Shown here piece after piece: positions 1 to 12,690 of a stretch of 64,000 bases of DNA. The notes beneath the pieces were generated by a model, which was given only the letters and a program-made list of their open reading frames with translations, was not told the origin of the DNA and made no database searches. Each line of letters opens with the position of its first letter. The stretch's first letter is position 1. The DNA is from Ligula intestinalis. Taxonomy: Eukaryota; Platyhelminthes; Cestoda; Diphyllobothriidea; Diphyllobothriidae. The translations under genes and the position numbers were made by a program. The stretch spans positions 80,862,403 through 80,926,402 of the forward strand of contig JAYGXS010000003.1 in NCBI GenBank assembly GCA_036362985.1. Direction: 5' to 3'.

Positions 1-920
1 TCCCGCCGAACGCCACGAGTATTTTTCACAACAGAGTCAACTAAGAATATAAGTTAGTTAGCTTATCTTCTGACTATATTACTGGAATCGTAAATTAAAT
101 AAGCCTTCTCTATTGAAGTGGACTTTGTTTTCTTCAAGAGTTTTCTTTCGCATCTTTTATGGCTCCTCAACGGGACATGAGAACAGGAATCGCCCGTAGC
201 GCAGGTGCATTGAACTAAATTGCAGGCATATTTGGGTTTTATTTATGTCAGAGTGTCAAACTTAAGCTTAGGTTTAGGCTTAAAGCTCGTAGAAGCAAGT
301 CAACTTTGGAGAACGTTAAAGATTACGGTTTGGCTTAGTGTGGACCGTACGGATAGTGTAACGGTTGCGGTAAGCTTTCCGTTGTATTTAAGGGATAGGA
401 CATTGGAGTATCCACCTGTCTCTGGGTAGGTGACACTACCTTTCCCCTCATCTTAGTTAGAAGATTAGTTTTTGAGCAATAACATTGTCAGCGCTTAGTG
501 CTAGTGAAGCATGAAATTGGGCCCAGGGGTATTAGACTTTATTTAGGACAATACAAGGAATATTTTGAAAAAGACTGACTTAGTCTCAAACTTTTCATCC
601 GACAGAAATCTAAAAACAACTCTGCTGCATTTCGTTCAACGCGAAGCAGACAAGTATGACGTAATTCGTGCCTGTATCGCCTAAGTTATAGAAGTGCCAC
701 AGTCATTACACATGACAACGAACATTTCCATTGAAAGTACACTGGAGCCTCGGTTAAAGAGTTTAATCAGTACCAGCACTGAGCTCCTCATAGGAAAAAC
801 GCGTCTTGCGAAACGTAGCCATTATCGGAATGTAAAAAGAATACGCAAGGACATCTGTCAACATATAATTTTTACACGTTCATACCACGCCGGGGTCACC
901 AATATCGCAGGGGGTTAAGT
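1..920. other. no gene recognised
   Basis: Short open frames without family resemblance or coding pattern. Nothing supportable seen. Confidence 0.6.
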
Positions 921-924
921 GAGT

Positions 925-1100
925 TAAACCCTGGCAACTGCAATCATCAGACCATGGTTCCTTAGAAGAGAAAAAATCGGAAGAGGCCAAAATGGTAGGA
1001 ATAGTTTATTCTGTATACCGAGCAACGGGGAATAAACAGGATGAAAGTTTGACTTCGGAGCGCACGACCAGCCAGGAAGCCAGTCGGGCCCTAAGTTACG
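925..1100 (-). repeat. divergent inverted copy of the repeat at 1630-2034
   Basis: Read on the minus strand, this stretch follows the end of the 405-bp repeat: a pyrimidine-rich part, a block like tggcctcttccgattttttc, then accatggtctgatgattgca against accattgtctgaagatcgca. A further, poorer + strand-like member of this inverted form lies around 8155-8300 (gtaggaatagt plus ccgcacgtccagccgcaag). Confidence 0.55.
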
Positions 1101-1629
1101 AGAGCGTCCGGAATCGCTGGAATGCATCGCAACGGCAGCCAGTCATGCAGCTAGTGGTCGTGGCGCGACCGTCAGATGGGCGGAGGATGGCGTGGACGCG
1201 TGGGCACAGTGAGGCCTGACCTCAGGCGGTAGTGGTAGGGCGGGCCTTGCAGGCCAAGGATGCCATGCGTCAGCGGCTGATCTTGGGTTCGAAGTGGCTG
1301 CTTGGGGCAATATCAAGGCCTTCTACCAGTCGCGTGGATTTGGATTTATCGCTCGAGCTGACCGAGGCAGTTCAGGCCAAGCAGATTGCGATGCAAGTCA
1401 TCGGCAGTTCCGCAGCACTAACTAGGTACTCCGTCGGTCTACAAATCGTATCATCCTGCGTTTAATGCCTGGTAGGCCAAGCTCTTGGATGCTCGTTTTC
1501 CGGTCAATGCTTCTGCACTTCGTTGAATCAACTACGTTTTCATTGGCCCCCAGCTCTCAATCGACAGGGGTCAAATGATATTTGAAAGAGTATTGGCAGT
1601 GGTACAGAAGCTTCACTGCCGTGTAACAG

Positions 1630-2034
1630 GTCGTACCTGGCTGAATAGCTCGCATTATAGTGCACTTTCTCAAGGGCTTACCGATGCGGTTTCTCGAGGT
1701 CTCGATCAGCGAATCATAGTTCCTGCGTCTATGAGGCGACGAATGGGGAGCTTGCACGCGTGCCCGATGCAAGCTGCCTCTCTGCCCAAAATCTCCAGGC
1801 CGACCTAGCCAATGAAAGCTCTCCCTCTCTCTGTCTTCTGGCTCGACTACTTTTAGACCTGAATTGGGATCCGGTCGATCTCCTGAGCGTACGGGCTCTC
1901 CCGAGTCAATCTACTCTCATCTATTCTCCTCTTCTTTGTGTACACAATACATTCTACCATCTACTCTGGCCCTTGACGTCTTCTCTCCTCCACTAAGCAA
2001 CCATTGTCTGAAGATCGCAGTTGCACGGTTAGAC
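1630..2034 (+). repeat. 405-bp dispersed repeat, copy 1
   Basis: Almost identical to 6489-6893, with only a handful of mismatches by eye (for example gaattgggatccgg against gactttggatccgg). It holds open frames of 70-80 codons in both copies, but these have no family match and I do not call them genes. No TIR or tRNA promoter boxes were seen. Confidence 0.85.
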
Positions 2035-2289
2035 TAACTGAACTCCCTGTGATATTGGTGACACCGACGTGAGATAAACACTCAACCTCTGATGTGGCCT
2101 GCCTTCCCTGCGTCGTTGCTGACTTATCGACCTGTTCCAACGCAGTTCCCTGCGTATTTGGCGATTTATGGACCTGTCCCTACGTATTTTGTGATTGGCA
2201 TCCGCTAAAAATAGTATTTAAAAACAAGGAATATGTTCAGGTTATCCTGTCTAAAAAACTAACCTACGTTCCGCGCATAAAGAGATTTT

Positions 2290-5275
2290 TTTAAACTGGA
2301 CTACTCCCTGGAGGAACGGCTGAAACGCCAAGAACTAGTAGCGGAACTACAGTCGAGGAACAAGAATGGTGAGGTAGGCCAGAAAACCTTCAACGGGAAG
2401 ATAATTCAGAAGAAAACATTGAACCAAACCGTAATACTTTGAACGACGGTAAGGAAGTGACTGTCACAACCGGATCAACCGTACAAAGAAACTAAAGTGC
2501 ATGTACACCAATGCACAAAGCCTGCTCTCCAAATTAGATGAGCTTAAGATTATTACGTGCCAACTGGAACCAGACGTCGTCTGCACAACAGAAACATGGT
2601 TGTCCACGAAGGTAGGCGACCAGGAAATCGCTCTCCCTGGGTTTTAGGTTTTCCGAAAAGATAGAGTCAGGCGTCAATGTGGGGGTGTGCTAATCTATGT
2701 AAGACACGACCCGCTCGTGTCCGACAAATCCGAAAACCTTTCGGGCAATATGGAGGCAATATGGCTCACCGTTCGAACACCGGGGTCACAGACCCTTGAC
2801 ATCATGGTGGTCTACCGTCCACCATCGAGCAACCAACAGTCAGACAATAGTCTGATAGAAGGAATCGAAGAAATTGCTAGGAGATCCGATGTCATGTCCA
2901 TGGGAGACTTTAACGCCACCCATATCGACTGGAATGTGAGTTCTGCGCCCGGCTCAGAAGTAAATTTCGACCGACGACTCCGGCGCACAGTACAGGCATC
3001 TTTCCTAACGCAACACGTCCTATATCCGACCAGATTACGCGAAGGGCAACAAGCTTATTGCTTAGACCTAGTAGTTACCACAACACCTGATAGCGTAGAC
3101 ATTGTAAATTGTTTACCACCTCTCGGAAAAAAGTGATCACGTAGTGCTACAGTGGGCATATTCACTCTTCTATGTGCCCGATCGTAGTGCGGTAACCAGA
3201 CGCAACATCTGGAGAGGGGACTTTACACAAATGAAAACCACAGTGAGCGAGATAGACTGGAACGAACTATTCACCGGGTGCGTTCTCGGTGATTGGTCGG
3301 CATTCAAAGCCGTACTACACGGACTAAATATCGATTTCTGTCCTATCACGGTAAAGAAATTAACAAATAGGCCTCGTTGGTTACCGCCGACGCTAAAGAG
3401 GGAAGTAAACCGCAAAGGAAGGATGTTCAAAATCTATCGCAGAGAGAGGACCCCAGAATCGTACAATAGGTATAAGACACAGAGAAAGGAATTAGCCAAC
3501 AAAACTTCGAGAGTAATCTAATAAACGGTGCAGTAGGAAACCCAAAGCTTTTCTACAGCTGCGATAGGCAATGAAATCAAAATATCAACCCTATTCCTCT
3601 GCTAAAAACAGATGACTGTGTAGAAATTTCCAAGATTAACGAAAAGGCGGAACACATATCCTGCTTCTTCCAGTCGGTCTTTAAGAGAGAGGCTGAGTTC
3701 ACCGCTATTAACTGCAGTGCGGGTGTGATCCAGACCATAGACTCGGTTGCACTCACGAAAGCTACCGTTCTGCGAGAACTTCTACAGCTTAAAGAAACGA
3801 AGTCGTCAGATCCGGGTAAGATACCTGAAAAGCTATTAAAAGCGCTAGCAGTAGAGTTGGCGGTGTCCCTGTACCTTATCTTCCGAGCTTCTCTTAATAC
3901 TGGACAAGTGCCACCCGATTGGAAGAAAGCGTGGATCTCACCCATCCACAAAAGTGGGAGTCGGGTGACCGCAAATAACTATAGACCGGTCAGCCTCACC
4001 TCAATATCCTGCAAGCTTATGGAACGCATAGTCAAACGCGAACTGATGCACTTTTTGGAGCAACATCAACTTCTTTCTGATAAGCAGCACGGATTCCGCA
4101 GGCGAAGGTCCTGCTTGACCAATCTACTCTATTGCCTAGAACAATGGACCCGAGCGATCGACGAAGGGAATACGGTGCATACAGTCTTCGTAGACTTCAA
4201 GAAGGCGTTTGAGACGGTGCCTCATCAACGTCTCTTATACAAGCTCAGCCAAATAGGGGTAAGGGGAAACCTTTTGCAGTGGATCGCAAACTTCTTGACT
4301 GGTTGTACCCAGACCGTATGCATTGGCGAACAGCGGTCGGCGGAGGTAGCAGTTGAGAGAGGGGTTCCACAGGGTTCTGTTCTTGGCCCTTTTCTCTCCC
4401 TTGTATATATTGATGACTGCATAAGCGGACTAGACTGCAAAATCGCAATGTTTGCTGATGACATAAAAGTTTGGAAGGTCATACGCAACCACGACGATGA
4501 ATTTAACCTCCAGGCAAATTTGCATAGACTGGAGCAATGGTCGACCCTTTGGCTCATGTCATTCAATGTGGCCAAATGCAACCTAATGCGCTTTGGTAGA
4601 ACCAGCACTACGCCTCGGAGGGTGTATTACCTAGATCACACGCCGGTGCCAGAGGTAGAGGCTCAAAAATACCTGGGGTGTGGTTCACGCCTTCACTGAA
4701 GCCATCATTCCACGTCCTGAAAGTGGCTAAATCCGCCATGTCGAACTTGTATCTAATCAAGCGCGCCTTTGCTAAGTTTGACAAGTTGTATTTGGCAAGG
4801 TATTCGGCACGTTCGTGCAACCTCAACTAGAATTTTCCATCCAAGCCTGGAGACCTTGGACAGCCAAAGACAAAAAAAACTCGAAAGGGTACAAAGACGC
4901 GCAACAAAATTAGTACGAAAACAACGGAACCTCCCTTATGAGACCCGATTGGTAAATCTTGACTTGTTTCCTCTGGATTACAGAAAGCTACGTGGGGACC
5001 AAATCCAGGCATTTCGCATTGTGCGTGGTCAGGATCACTGCCTCCAAACAAATGACTTCTTTGAGCGGGCCACCACCTCTAGGCTGCGAGGACACCCCCT
5101 CAAATTACTTGTGAATGGGGCAAGACTTGACCCAAGAAAATTCTATTTCTCTAAGAGAGTAATCTAGGCATGGAATGCCCTTCCTGTGGATATTGTCATG
5201 TACCCTTCCGTGAATGTTTATAAGGCAAACCTAGACCGATTTAATGAGTATCATCGCGATTAAGTACTCCAAATC
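2290..5275 (+). mobile_element. decayed non-LTR retrotransposon (CR1/Jockey-like)
   Basis: The element begins within the ORF1 end (2306-2446, SLEERLKRQELVAELQSRNK). An endonuclease follows (2490-3140: NAQSLLSKLDELK, TETWLS, GGVLIY, MGDFNATHIDW), then a reverse transcriptase (3725-4690). The RT shows NNYRPVSLTS, QHGFRRRRSCLTNLL, VDFKKAFETVPH, GVPQGSVLGP and FADDIK in place of FADD. A C-terminal part runs to about 5260. Stops and frameshifts at 2646, 3136, 3521, 4699 and later make it inactive. Confidence 0.9.
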
Positions 5276-5279
5276 CAAT

Positions 5280-6480
5280 CACTGAAGTATTCCTTATCCA
5301 AAAATAGAAGCGCTCTACATCCAAATCCTGAAATGCTAGAAATGCTATAAATATATACTAATGGTAATTTGTAAGTAGTATTATCATTAGTACTTATCCA
5401 AATTAATTTCAGCCATTATTTAGCTATGACGTCCCTTCTCAATATGCGACCTGTGCCGATCGTGTCTCAGGACGCATCTACCGCACCTACGGTCCTAGGC
5501 TACGCGGCCCTGCCACACCCTTTCTCGCCTCGACCGACTGCTGAAGACATGGCGGGTTCCTCGGCCCTTGGCACAGCAAAGGCGTATCATGGTCGCATCT
5601 CCGGTCTTCAGGACGTTCTCGTGACTCCGAGGTCTCCTCCTCTTATGGTCCTTGGGATGTAGATATTACTCGTCATGGACGCCATGGCTACCGTCAACAT
5701 TCACAGAAGCATCATGCCCCTATCATTCACATACTTCCCCCACGAGTGACAGTTTTTCTCCTAAAAAACACAAATGACATTCACTTTAAATTTTGAGCCA
5801 ATCTTAGGAGTTTTTTCACTGTCTGCTCTTCTTCCTCAGTTACACTGCTGGCTCGTGACAACGGAGTGTGAGTTAATTGCTTGAAACAAGCGAGTAGTCA
5901 TTTGAAATTGTGTCAACGACTTCGTTGGAATGTTCGGCTATGCCGATGCATTTCTTAAATCCTGTGTACGAAGACGGAGTTCAAAGGCGTTTGCGTATAT
6001 TTCCTTTAATAAATATGACTTGACTTGCCTTGACTTACTGCCGATAGACCATTCAGCCCTGGTCATGGTTACTTTCCAATCCAACATAGATGTCCCCATA
6101 TGAGTGTCAGCACCCAGATCTCCTTCTCAATCTCCACCTTTCCTCTTACTGCCAAGGATTCTTCTGATTCAACTCATACTGATAAGGCATACTGATTTGC
6201 CGTTGAAGTTCAACCCGGCCAACCAGGCTCCCTCCCACGTAGTTGAGATGCTCAATCTCCTACAACATACCGGTGCACGCGTTGTCGAGAATAGTCCTCC
6301 TAACGCAGACCCAGTTAACCACGCGGACACGAGATGAGCTTTCCTCCTCCCAAGCGGCACTGGAGGCACTAACCCGCTTCTCGCAACCTCATCTTGGTAC
6401 GTATCTCCCACACCTAACTTAACTATTCTTCCTCCACTCGGGTTTTTCCGATTTCCTCATTGCGGTCTTCGGGGGCAGTA
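5280..6480. other. no gene recognised
   Basis: AT-rich start (5280-5420), then mixed sequence with short open frames (5426-5662, 6104-6337) that show no family resemblance. Confidence 0.55.
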
Positions 6481-6488
6481 CTTGTAGC

Positions 6489-6893
6489 GGGTCGTGCCTG
6501 GCTGACTAGCTCGCATTATAGTGCACTTTCTCAAGGGCTTACCGATGCGGTTTCTCGAGGTCTCGATCAGCGAATCATAGTTCCTGCGTCTATGAGGCGA
6601 CGAATGGGGAGCTTGCACGCGTGCCCGATGCAAGCTGCCTCTCTGCCCAAAATCTCCAGGCCGACCTAGCCAATGAAAGCTCTCCCTCTCTCTGTCTTCT
6701 GGCTCGACTACTTTTAGACCTGACTTTGGATCCGGTCGATCTCCTGAGCGTACGGGCTCTCCCGAGTCAATCTACTCTCATCTATTCTCCTCTTCTTTGT
6801 GTACACAATACATTCTTCCATCTACTCTGGCCCTTGACGTCTTCTCTCCTCCACTAAGTAACCATTGTCTGAAGATCGCAGCTGCACGGTTAG
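6489..6893 (+). repeat. 405-bp dispersed repeat, copy 2
   Basis: Direct repeat of 1630-2034. The flanks differ on both sides, so this is a dispersed repeat or the ends of a larger element; the decayed LINE at 2.3-5.3 kb lies between the copies. Confidence 0.85.
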
Positions 6894-6899
6894 ACTTAC

Positions 6900-9000
6900 C
6901 TTTCCCCGTGCGATTAACGGTAATTCTCAACCGTTGCAACCTTGTCTAAAAAAAGAATTGCTTGTGATGGGCGAGTTTACGGCACCAGACGTTTTAGGTT
7001 GCAGCGAAAGTTGCACTTTTAACACTTTTGAATGTTCTCTCTGTTGGCCCGACACGTCACACGGTTTATGTTAGCTGCCCGTCCCCCCGAGCAAACACGA
7101 CCCTGGCCTTCAGTGACAGTGAGACTGTGGTCGTCGGTGGACTGAGGTTACACAACATGACCCTTGGCTGATTTTGCTGATGTTGTCTGAGAGGTCATCA
7201 ACCCCAACCGTATAAATACATCCATCAGGCATGTATTTGCGTGCGACGATGGTGACGACTGAAGGTGAGTATGTAAGCTGTTTGGCTGAAAATTTGATGC
7301 GCTTTTTATGCTAAGTCGCTTAACACCACAAGTATAGAGGGTAGCTTTGCTCTGACTGCCAATATGGTGAGCCAAAGTGAGAGGGTAGAGCATGTGATCC
7401 CGGCCAGAGAAACACGAATAAAAGCAGGGCAAACTTGATCGATTTCTTTAGTTTGTCTCAGATGGGCGGGTTCTGTTGAGTTAAATGATCATATTCCATG
7501 CGTGTATGTGTGTTTGCTTAAAGAAGACGATTATGCTTCGCTCGTTGCAACCACGTTTTTATTCATATCTACTTTCTAACTCTTGTTGGAGTTCATCGTC
7601 AGGGATAAAAGTGACAACAAAGAAAAAGTAACAGTTAAAGAATGTAGTAAAAACAGTGACATCAGTCCGTTGATGACTACGTAATGCCCTGTATGCCGGC
7701 ATCGGATCGATAAATCGGCTGACTGAGTTCTCAGCGTTTTCTTTTTTTATGAATACCTCCGCGATAACAAATAGACTACTGTAACTCACCGCTTTACTTC
7801 TGAAAGGCCTAACTGCTCCAGGTGATGGAAATGTATGTTCTGTAGTAAGGTGAGATCGAAAAAAATTATATAATTACTTCAATCAAAGTTTAAAACCAGG
7901 CTGCTAATTTTCATTTCTTTAAAAACTGCGTAGTTGAGCTTAAAGCCAGAAAATAGAATCAGATCTCGGGCAAAATCTATGATGTATGCGTCTGGTGTCT
8001 TCTGTAGTTCATGTATTCGACCTAGGAGATGTAAAATAAAATCGTCATCCTGCTGAAGTTGTACTTGAAGAAACATGTAGCCATAGGAAGACATAGCTGT
8101 CATATAATTTGCGTGACTATATTGAGGTGTGTTGAGGCTAATAAGGTTAACCCTAATGGCTACGATCTTCCAGGCCTGGTTCCCTAGGCCACAGTAGTAG
8201 GAATAGTAAATTATTCGCAGATGGAAAGAAGAATAGTACGGACGAACACTTGACTGCCAGACCGCACGTCCAGCCGCAAGGCGGGCTAGATCTGTAGTGA
8301 TGTCTGGGGGCAGACATTCAAGTGGCAACCGTTCGCCGCAGCTTTGAAGATCATTGGTTGGACCGCACGAGGTTATGCACCGGTTTGGGTGCATTAGTAG
8401 GTCGCATGTCAGTGCGCGTGGCCCGAGGCATTCCGAAAACTGCCTTTGCGCGAGGTCCTATGTTCTGATTGACCTGGTCTGTGGTTTAAGGAGTAAGAAG
8501 GGCGTCTGGCAGCTGCGATCACAACAACTTTGCCTAAAACATTTACAGTCACGCTCTAAAGTCCTGTTTCATCTGAAAGAGTACGTTTAGCAGGCCTGCC
8601 ATTACACGTCGGTCAATTGAAGGAAAAAAACCAACGAAGCAGTTCCCCGTACTAATTGACTAACGCACTTATTATACCCTCCATCAGCTGATCAGTATCC
8701 GGTATAAACGATCAGGGTTATCCTGTATTATCTTAGGTGGCAAGGATACTGCATATCGAATTTTTTAGGTTATTATACATAACTACCTACTTTCATTAAA
8801 GTAAGCGTCATATGTTTCAATCTTTATATAATCGTGGATTGCAGTGTTTTTACACATTATGGTTCTACGGCTTTTCTTGCGTACAGTCACTTTTAAATTT
8901 ACAAATTAATGTTTAGCTTTTAGTTTAAACACTTAGGTTTATCACTTAAGTACACTGTTCAGTTTCATTGGTTTTCGTTTAGTATTCAGTTTCCTTAGTG
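6900..9000. other. no gene supported; one long minus frame
   Basis: A minus-strand frame at 7879-8394 is open for 171 codons, but I recognise no domain in it, and its middle overlaps a repeat-like stretch related to 925-1100. The rest is AT-rich non-coding sequence. Confidence 0.5.
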
Positions 9001-9002
9001 AG

Positions 9003-9095
9003 AAGAAGACGACTCGATCGCTGGGACAATACGCTTATTCGCCTGACGTTTCGAGATACATCGCGGATTCGTCATCAGAGACATAATCAAAAAGC
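9003..9095 (-). mobile_element. Penelope-like element tail fragment
   Basis: The stretch gaagaagacgactcgatcgc followed by cctgacgtttcga and cgcggattcgtcatcagaga is the minus-oriented 3' tail type seen again at 11784, 13568 and, inverted, 13700. The same layout (gaagaag, ccgacatttcgaa) occurs in the element with recognisable RT and endonuclease at 34.3 kb. Confidence 0.6.
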
Positions 9096-9109
9096 GCGAG
9101 CAGAAACTT

Positions 9110-11480
9110 AGTTTGCTTTATTTATCCTTACTTTAGTAAATTTACTTTGTTTGTCAGTTTAATTTTAGTCAAGGTTTTAGTTTATTTTTTTAAAGTTTTT
9201 TTAGTCTTATTTTAACTAACATTCATTTTTTTGTTTCGTAAGCTTAGTTAAACTAAGGAAATGCGGTTGCTTTTAAGCTTAAAAATGAAGAAAAAGCTTT
9301 TCATTCGTGGTCTTCGTTTAATCTCGAAAATTGTTGCTTTTGGTTGTATTTCTCATTATTATTGTCGCGCGGTTTTTGTTGCCTTTAGCGTGTTTCGATA
9401 ATGTTTGCTATTATTTTCTACTTTTATTCATTTATTTAGTCATACATTTTAATTTATTTAATTATATTTTATAAAATTCCCATAACCATTGGTCTCGTTA
9501 ACCAGAACCGTGGGATTCGTGTTACTAGGTTGTTCCACACAGTTCTGCGATTCCTGCAAGCAACTTCCCTAAATTTGTAAATGTTTGTTTATTTCTCCCA
9601 TACCAGTGGGAACGCATTTACAAAAACTTATAAATAATAATGAGCAGCATTAGGAATGTTAAGTACTTAAAATAACTATAAGAATTACTAAGTGTTTGTT
9701 AAGAAAAATAAAATTGTCTCGATAATTCTCAGCTTGTGGAGACGTCAAAAATAGCTTTAAATTAGAACAATAAATTTAAACAGTTTGGTAAGTATAAAAC
9801 TTAAAGCAACCACTTTTTTATACAAAAAGATCTTTCTTCAAGTCAAAATATTTTGTACGAATGGTAATGAGTGGATACGTAACTATTACATAGCGTGGAA
9901 TAAAGTCTCTCTTCATTTCGCTAGTTTTCGGTGTATTCCTTGATAAGTTGACTAATTGTCCCTCTGTTTGACGTTTACGTCAAACCCTTTAAAATAAGAT
10001 ATAACTAAACAGCATTTACCAAAAAATGAGCTTTTGGATATTATTTGCAATGCAAATGGCCATGTTGGTCAAATGTGGAAATGCTTCAAAGCAGCAAACC
10101 ACATTTTTGAGCATACAACATGTCTGCTAGATACCACGCATATTGTTATTCCTAAGATTGATAAAAAAGTTTTCATGATAGGTTACCTCTTTAAAAAGTG
10201 CCTTTATTGGATATTTAGCTAAGGAACTTTTGCGTATATTAACTTTATCCGAGGTAATCTCACAGGACAATTGGGGACTCTTGACAATTTCTTCAATTTA
10301 TCTGAAGAAAAATTATTACATTTGACTAGAGATGAAAGAACATACCTTTCTCTTTATAACCGATTATTTTTGATTAAGGAGGTTTATTCCAGGATCCGTA
10401 AAAAGCGTGCAAATGCAGAAAACGGGGCCACATATATGACCATTTATTGAAATAATTATTATTCATCTGTCTGTTCCGTTTCCAAATAATGCTTGATCAA
10501 ACGTATTGTTTACAAAAAACCATATTTCTACATGACTTACATTCAATAAGGCCTTCTATAGGCTGTCTTCACGGTAACATGTAGAAACTTTGCTTACTCG
10601 CACGGCCAGCTGTGCGGTAAAAGAAAATGTTCGACCGAAAACTTTTGTTACTGCATTTTTTGCAAAAACTTCACAGAAAAGCCAAATATAATTTTTAAAA
10701 CTTCTATCGCTGCTTGTTTCTGAAAATAAATGTGATTCCTTAAACTTCGCATTTGTTGCATTTGATCAACTTAGCAAAAACTTTTCCAGTACTGAAAGGG
10801 ATTATTATTCCACCTTTTTTCACTAATTATAGAATTATTCCACAACACAATGTACATTCGAAGAAAGTTTCGTCCTGTCTTTTCTTATAGCATAGGGAAT
10901 TTCCTTAATCTAAACATATTCACGATTTAGCCAGAACGGGAGCCTATTTCCTCCAATAACTTTAAATAAGAGGGCAGTTTTCCAAAACAAAGCCCTTCTT
11001 ATTATTAAATCCACTCAGCTGATCAAAATAACCTGTACAGATATGCGCTAAACTACCCTGTTATATTTCGTCATGAAAGTTGTTTGCAGGATTTACAGAA
11101 CTGTATAAGGAATCTTTGTCCCATTAGTTAACATGACATAACTATTTCTCACCTTTACTATGTAAAATATTCCATTAACTTCTCACCTCGATCGGTGAAT
11201 AAATATCAGTCTGTCAGAGGTCTTTAGGTAAAATCAGGTAAAAACTAGTTGCAAGGCCGTATAAACAGAACACGGGAACATGAACCACCCATAGTGCGTG
11301 TGCCTTTGCACAAAGTTCCGAGGAAATTATGTTGAGGATTAAGGGTAGTGTTAGGGTTAGTTTTAAAGCTGGTGTTGGGATAAGGGTCATTATTACTGAG
11401 GGGTTAAGTTTTTGAGTGGAGATAATGTCAAGATTAAAGGAACAATTTACTTCAAATTTCGGTTGTCTCGAACACATTAA
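9110..11480. other. AT-rich intergenic stretch
   Basis: Strongly AT-rich with homopolymer runs. No open frame with family resemblance, RNA gene or clear repeat was seen. Confidence 0.6.
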
Positions 11481-11488
11481 AACATAGT

Positions 11489-11575
11489 AGTATTCCGGCG
11501 ATTGCAGAAGACAATCCTAGAATACGTATTTATGGCTATTGGCCGTCATCACCTACGAGAAGCCCAACTGTAGAG
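11489..11575 (+). repeat. 87-bp direct repeat, copy 1
   Basis: Contains attccggcgattgcagaaga and ggccgtcatcacctacgag. It recurs at 12409-12492 with scattered changes. The two copies bracket a SINE and a Penelope-like remnant. Confidence 0.7.
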
Positions 11576-11589
11576 TAGCCGCTGAAATT

Positions 11590-11690
11590 GCTGCCACACT
11601 CGAGTTTCGAACTCGCGTCCCGCCGGTCAGGGGCAAACGACCTAGCCAATGAGCCATCGAGTTCACTGTCTTGCCGGTTGTTAATCGGGA
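11590..11690 (-). mobile_element. tRNA-derived SINE
   Basis: On the minus strand it has a box A (tggctcattgg, 11646-11656) and a box B (gagttcgaaac, 11604-11614) at tRNA spacing, without paired acceptor-stem ends. Confidence 0.65.
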
Positions 11691-11783
11691 GTATATAGTA
11701 TTTGACTGTACACCGACCTGCCTTTCAGGATGTCAACATCCTAGATTGATGCTTTGTGAATTCGGGCCAACCGATTTTGTAGA

Positions 11784-12240
11784 AGAAGACTCGATCGCTG
11801 GGACAATATGGTTATTCGCCTGACGTTTCGATATCCGTCGCGGATTCGTCATCAGAGACATGAGTAGCAGAAACAGGTTAAGCATGCACAGAAGTTTGCA
11901 GTATTTATAAGACACAGTCATTTCTGCAAGCGTACAGCGACAATTAACTTGAATCGCCTTCTTGTGCGTGGATTGCTTGTTGGACGGCACGCGGGCTCTG
12001 ACCTGTTGAACTTTCATCACGGGCGGTGAGCTCGGGCGTGATGATTGCTCGGCCATCTGGCTCCGCGGTGCTGGCGATCGCTGAGGCGGTTGCCTGCCCA
12101 TTCCTCAAGTGACGGCTTGCTTTGGCCAAATTGAATCTCAGGATTGGATATGGATTTGGCAAATCGTTGCACTTGTTTATGGATTGGGGGCCCGTGAACC
12201 ATGACTCAAGTTGTTCTCGGCTCACCCGATTGTCCCCTTT
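11784..12240 (-). mobile_element. Penelope-like element, 3' part
   Basis: The tail (gaagaagactcgatcgctgg, gacgtttcga) is followed upstream on the minus strand by a frame reading SREQLESWFTGPQSINKCND. This is typical of the region after the GIY-YIG endonuclease in metazoan Penelope-like elements. Confidence 0.7.
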
Positions 12241-12408
12241 TGCGAGAATTTTGGCCTCATCAAGTTTGAATTTAGCGGTCTAGTCTTCTTCTGCTCAATC
12301 GCTTCCTGGGACATGGATGTTCAACCGATTGTGTTTTCGCAAGGCTATAGATTGATATGTTACTGCTTAAGAGTCAGTAACACATATTTTTATGTCATAT
12401 TTTTAGTA

Positions 12409-12492
12409 TTCCGCGGAAGGCAGAAGACAATCCTTGGATACGTATTTCTGGCCATTAGCCGTCATCAGCTAGGAGCATCCCAACTCCTCTAA
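12409..12492 (+). repeat. 87-bp direct repeat, copy 2
   Basis: Second copy of the 11489-11575 repeat (ggcagaagacaatccttgga, ccgtcatcagctaggagc), 200 bases upstream of NRPS-like exon 1. Confidence 0.7.
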
Positions 12493-12690
12493 TATATCTC
12501 AAGTCCACCTATTTTTAGTGGGATAGATGTTTCCGTTCCCGTATCCTGTGTAAGCGGCCATATAATTCTCCCTGACATGCAAGCGGACATGGTGTTGGTC
12601 TGGTAACGGGACACCATTGCATGAATATGGGGGTTGTTAATTTACCCTCCCCAGTCTTATCTTAAGACATATCCTCTGGTTACATTACAG

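Noticed and set aside
11340..11365. Telomere-like TTAGGG words
   Set aside because: Only one or two copies in degenerate sequence; no array.
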